Source: Xenoacremonium recifei
Taxonomy: Eukaryota > Ascomycota > Sordariomycetes > Hypocreales > Nectriaceae
Assembly: GCA_012184525.1 (NCBI GenBank)
Contig: WOFQ01000160.1
Span: 1-20,237, forward strand
Reading direction: 5' to 3'
Length of the DNA: 20,237 nucleotides
Shown here one piece after another: positions 19,615 to 20,237 of this stretch (the stretch's first letter is position 1; each line of letters starts with the position of its first letter). A program made the position numbers and the translations under genes. The notes under the pieces were generated by a model that saw only the letters and a list, made by a program, of their open reading frames with translations, searched no databases and was not told the origin of the DNA.

Positions 19615-19679
19615 GTTGATCTAGTGATTGATTGAGTTTATTCCGCCCGGGAGGAAAAACCTCATACGTTGATCTAGTG
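19615..19679 (-). mobile_element. 41-bp 5'-truncated LINE insertion with 12-bp target duplication
   Basis: The 12-mer GTTGATCTAGTG occurs at 19615-19626 and again at 19668-19679. Between them, 19627-19667 carry in reverse orientation the same terminal sequence as 18-56 of the window (38 of 39 positions, one base deleted), ending in a short ATTG tail. This is the signature of target-primed reverse transcription that stopped after about 40 nt. Confidence 0.85.
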
Positions 19680-20140
19680 TTGCACTACTAGATGTGCATA
19701 ACTATGGTTATACCGGATATGTGCATAAAGGGGCGTGAAGCGAGCTGCATGTCTCAGCTGTCCGCACGAATAAAAGAAAACGAAAATAGAGAGAAGCACA
19801 AAGACAACACAATTAATCACACTTGAAAAAACTACTCACACACCTATATCCTTGCACCGTGACGCCTTTTATGCTGGTACCCACACCGAACGTCTGACAT
19901 AACGCTGTGTTGACCAGGGTGTAACGCTTCCTGATAAGCTCCCTTGTCGTTATCTCAAGGCATGGATCATCGCCACGAAGCTGTTACGCACAATGAGGTC
20001 TGAAGCACAAATAAGACACATGCTATACCTTGCGTTGACAGAGAAAGGTTCTAAACAACTCTGCCTATTGTTGTATTTCGCTGTGTCAAATTTTTGGGGC
20101 CGAAAGTGACCCAATGAGTTTTTTCCGGAGACATCATTTA
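19680..20140. other. intergenic, right flank
   Basis: No recognisable gene, motif copy or repeat. Confidence 0.45.
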
Positions 20141-20161
20141 TGTTTTGTTTTGTTTTGTTTT
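20141..20161 (+). repeat. (TTTTG)n microsatellite
   Basis: Four consecutive TGTTT/GTTTT units immediately before the tRNA-like sequence. Confidence 0.7.
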
Positions 20162-20169
20162 ATTATTTA

Positions 20170-20237
20170 ACGTCCTGCAGGAGTCGAACCTGCCTGTTCC
20201 CTAGAGGGACAAGAGGACGTGCTCAGCTGGTCTAAGG
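20170..20237 (-). tRNA. tRNA-like sequence, cut by the window edge
   Basis: On the minus strand, 20193-20177 form a perfect T-arm (GCAGG-TTCGACT-CCTGC) containing an exact eukaryotic B box (GGTTCGACTCC, 20190-20180). It is followed by a 7-nt acceptor-like segment AGGACGT (20176-20170). A TCCC/GGGA hairpin just before it could be the long variable arm of a Leu/Ser-type tRNA. The 5' portion would lie beyond the edge, so anticodon and identity cannot be read. On the plus strand 20214-20237 also resembles a tRNA 5' end (AGGACGT then GCTCAGCTGG), which makes the interpretation ambiguous; a tRNA-derived element is an alternative. Confidence 0.4.

Noticed and set aside
1..19664. Inverted 38-39 bp sequences near both ends as terminal inverted repeats of one giant mobile element.
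   Set aside because: Each carries a LINE-style CAAT tail, and the right copy has its own 12-bp target duplication, so they are two independent retroelement 3' ends.

Overview
The window looks like nuclear DNA of a filamentous ascomycete (Pezizomycotina). Genes have short GT-AG introns (47-76 bp) with CTAAC/CTGAC-type branch sites. Exon chains match fungal protein families, and there are LINE 3' ends with CAAT tails. All splice models here were made by eye from reading frame and family conservation.

Layout: (1) 1-73, 3' end of a LINE-type retroelement. (2) 385-2463, intact transcription factor with a TALE-type homeodomain and C2H2 zinc fingers. (3) about 2765-3310, minus strand, ankyrin-repeat remnant. 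(4) 4384-5624, intact aspartate kinase with no ACT regulatory domains. (5) 6091-7935, intact 14-TM-type MFS transporter. (6) 8560-9622, intact SAM-dependent thiol methyltransferase. (7) 10340-about 12830, second-copy methionyl-tRNA synthetase broken by two internal frameshifts, a shift in the tail and a stop. (8) 12831-15333, no recognisable gene. (9) about 15334-16887, heavily decayed homoserine O-acetyltransferase. (10) 17507-19208, minus strand, cystathionine gamma-synthase-like PLP enzyme with four in-frame stops. (11) 19615-19679, a 41-bp LINE stub inside a 12-bp target duplication. (12) a tRNA-like sequence cut by the right edge.

Together the genes spell aspartate -> (aspartate kinase) ... 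homoserine -> (O-acetyltransferase) O-acetylhomoserine -> (gamma-replacement PLP enzyme) a homoserine-derived amino acid. A thiol methyltransferase, an exporter and a spare methionyl-tRNA synthetase accompany them. I infer a small, partly dead biosynthetic cluster for a methionine-like or other gamma-substituted amino acid, with the synthetase as a candidate self-resistance gene. Its enzymes parallel the AK/HAT/OAH-lyase/MFS subset of the fusaric acid (FUB) cluster, but no PKS or NRPS is in the window.

The strongest new signal is a 17-bp motif, AGGGCGYYRRATGRCAY. It recurs as two or three copies upstream of the kinase, MFS, methyltransferase, synthetase and PLP-enzyme genes, with a degenerate pair upstream of the acetyltransferase. 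One half contains TGACA, the core expected for a TALE homeodomain; the other is a GGGCG box of the kind a C2H2 protein could bind. The resident factor carries both domain types, so it is the natural candidate regulator.
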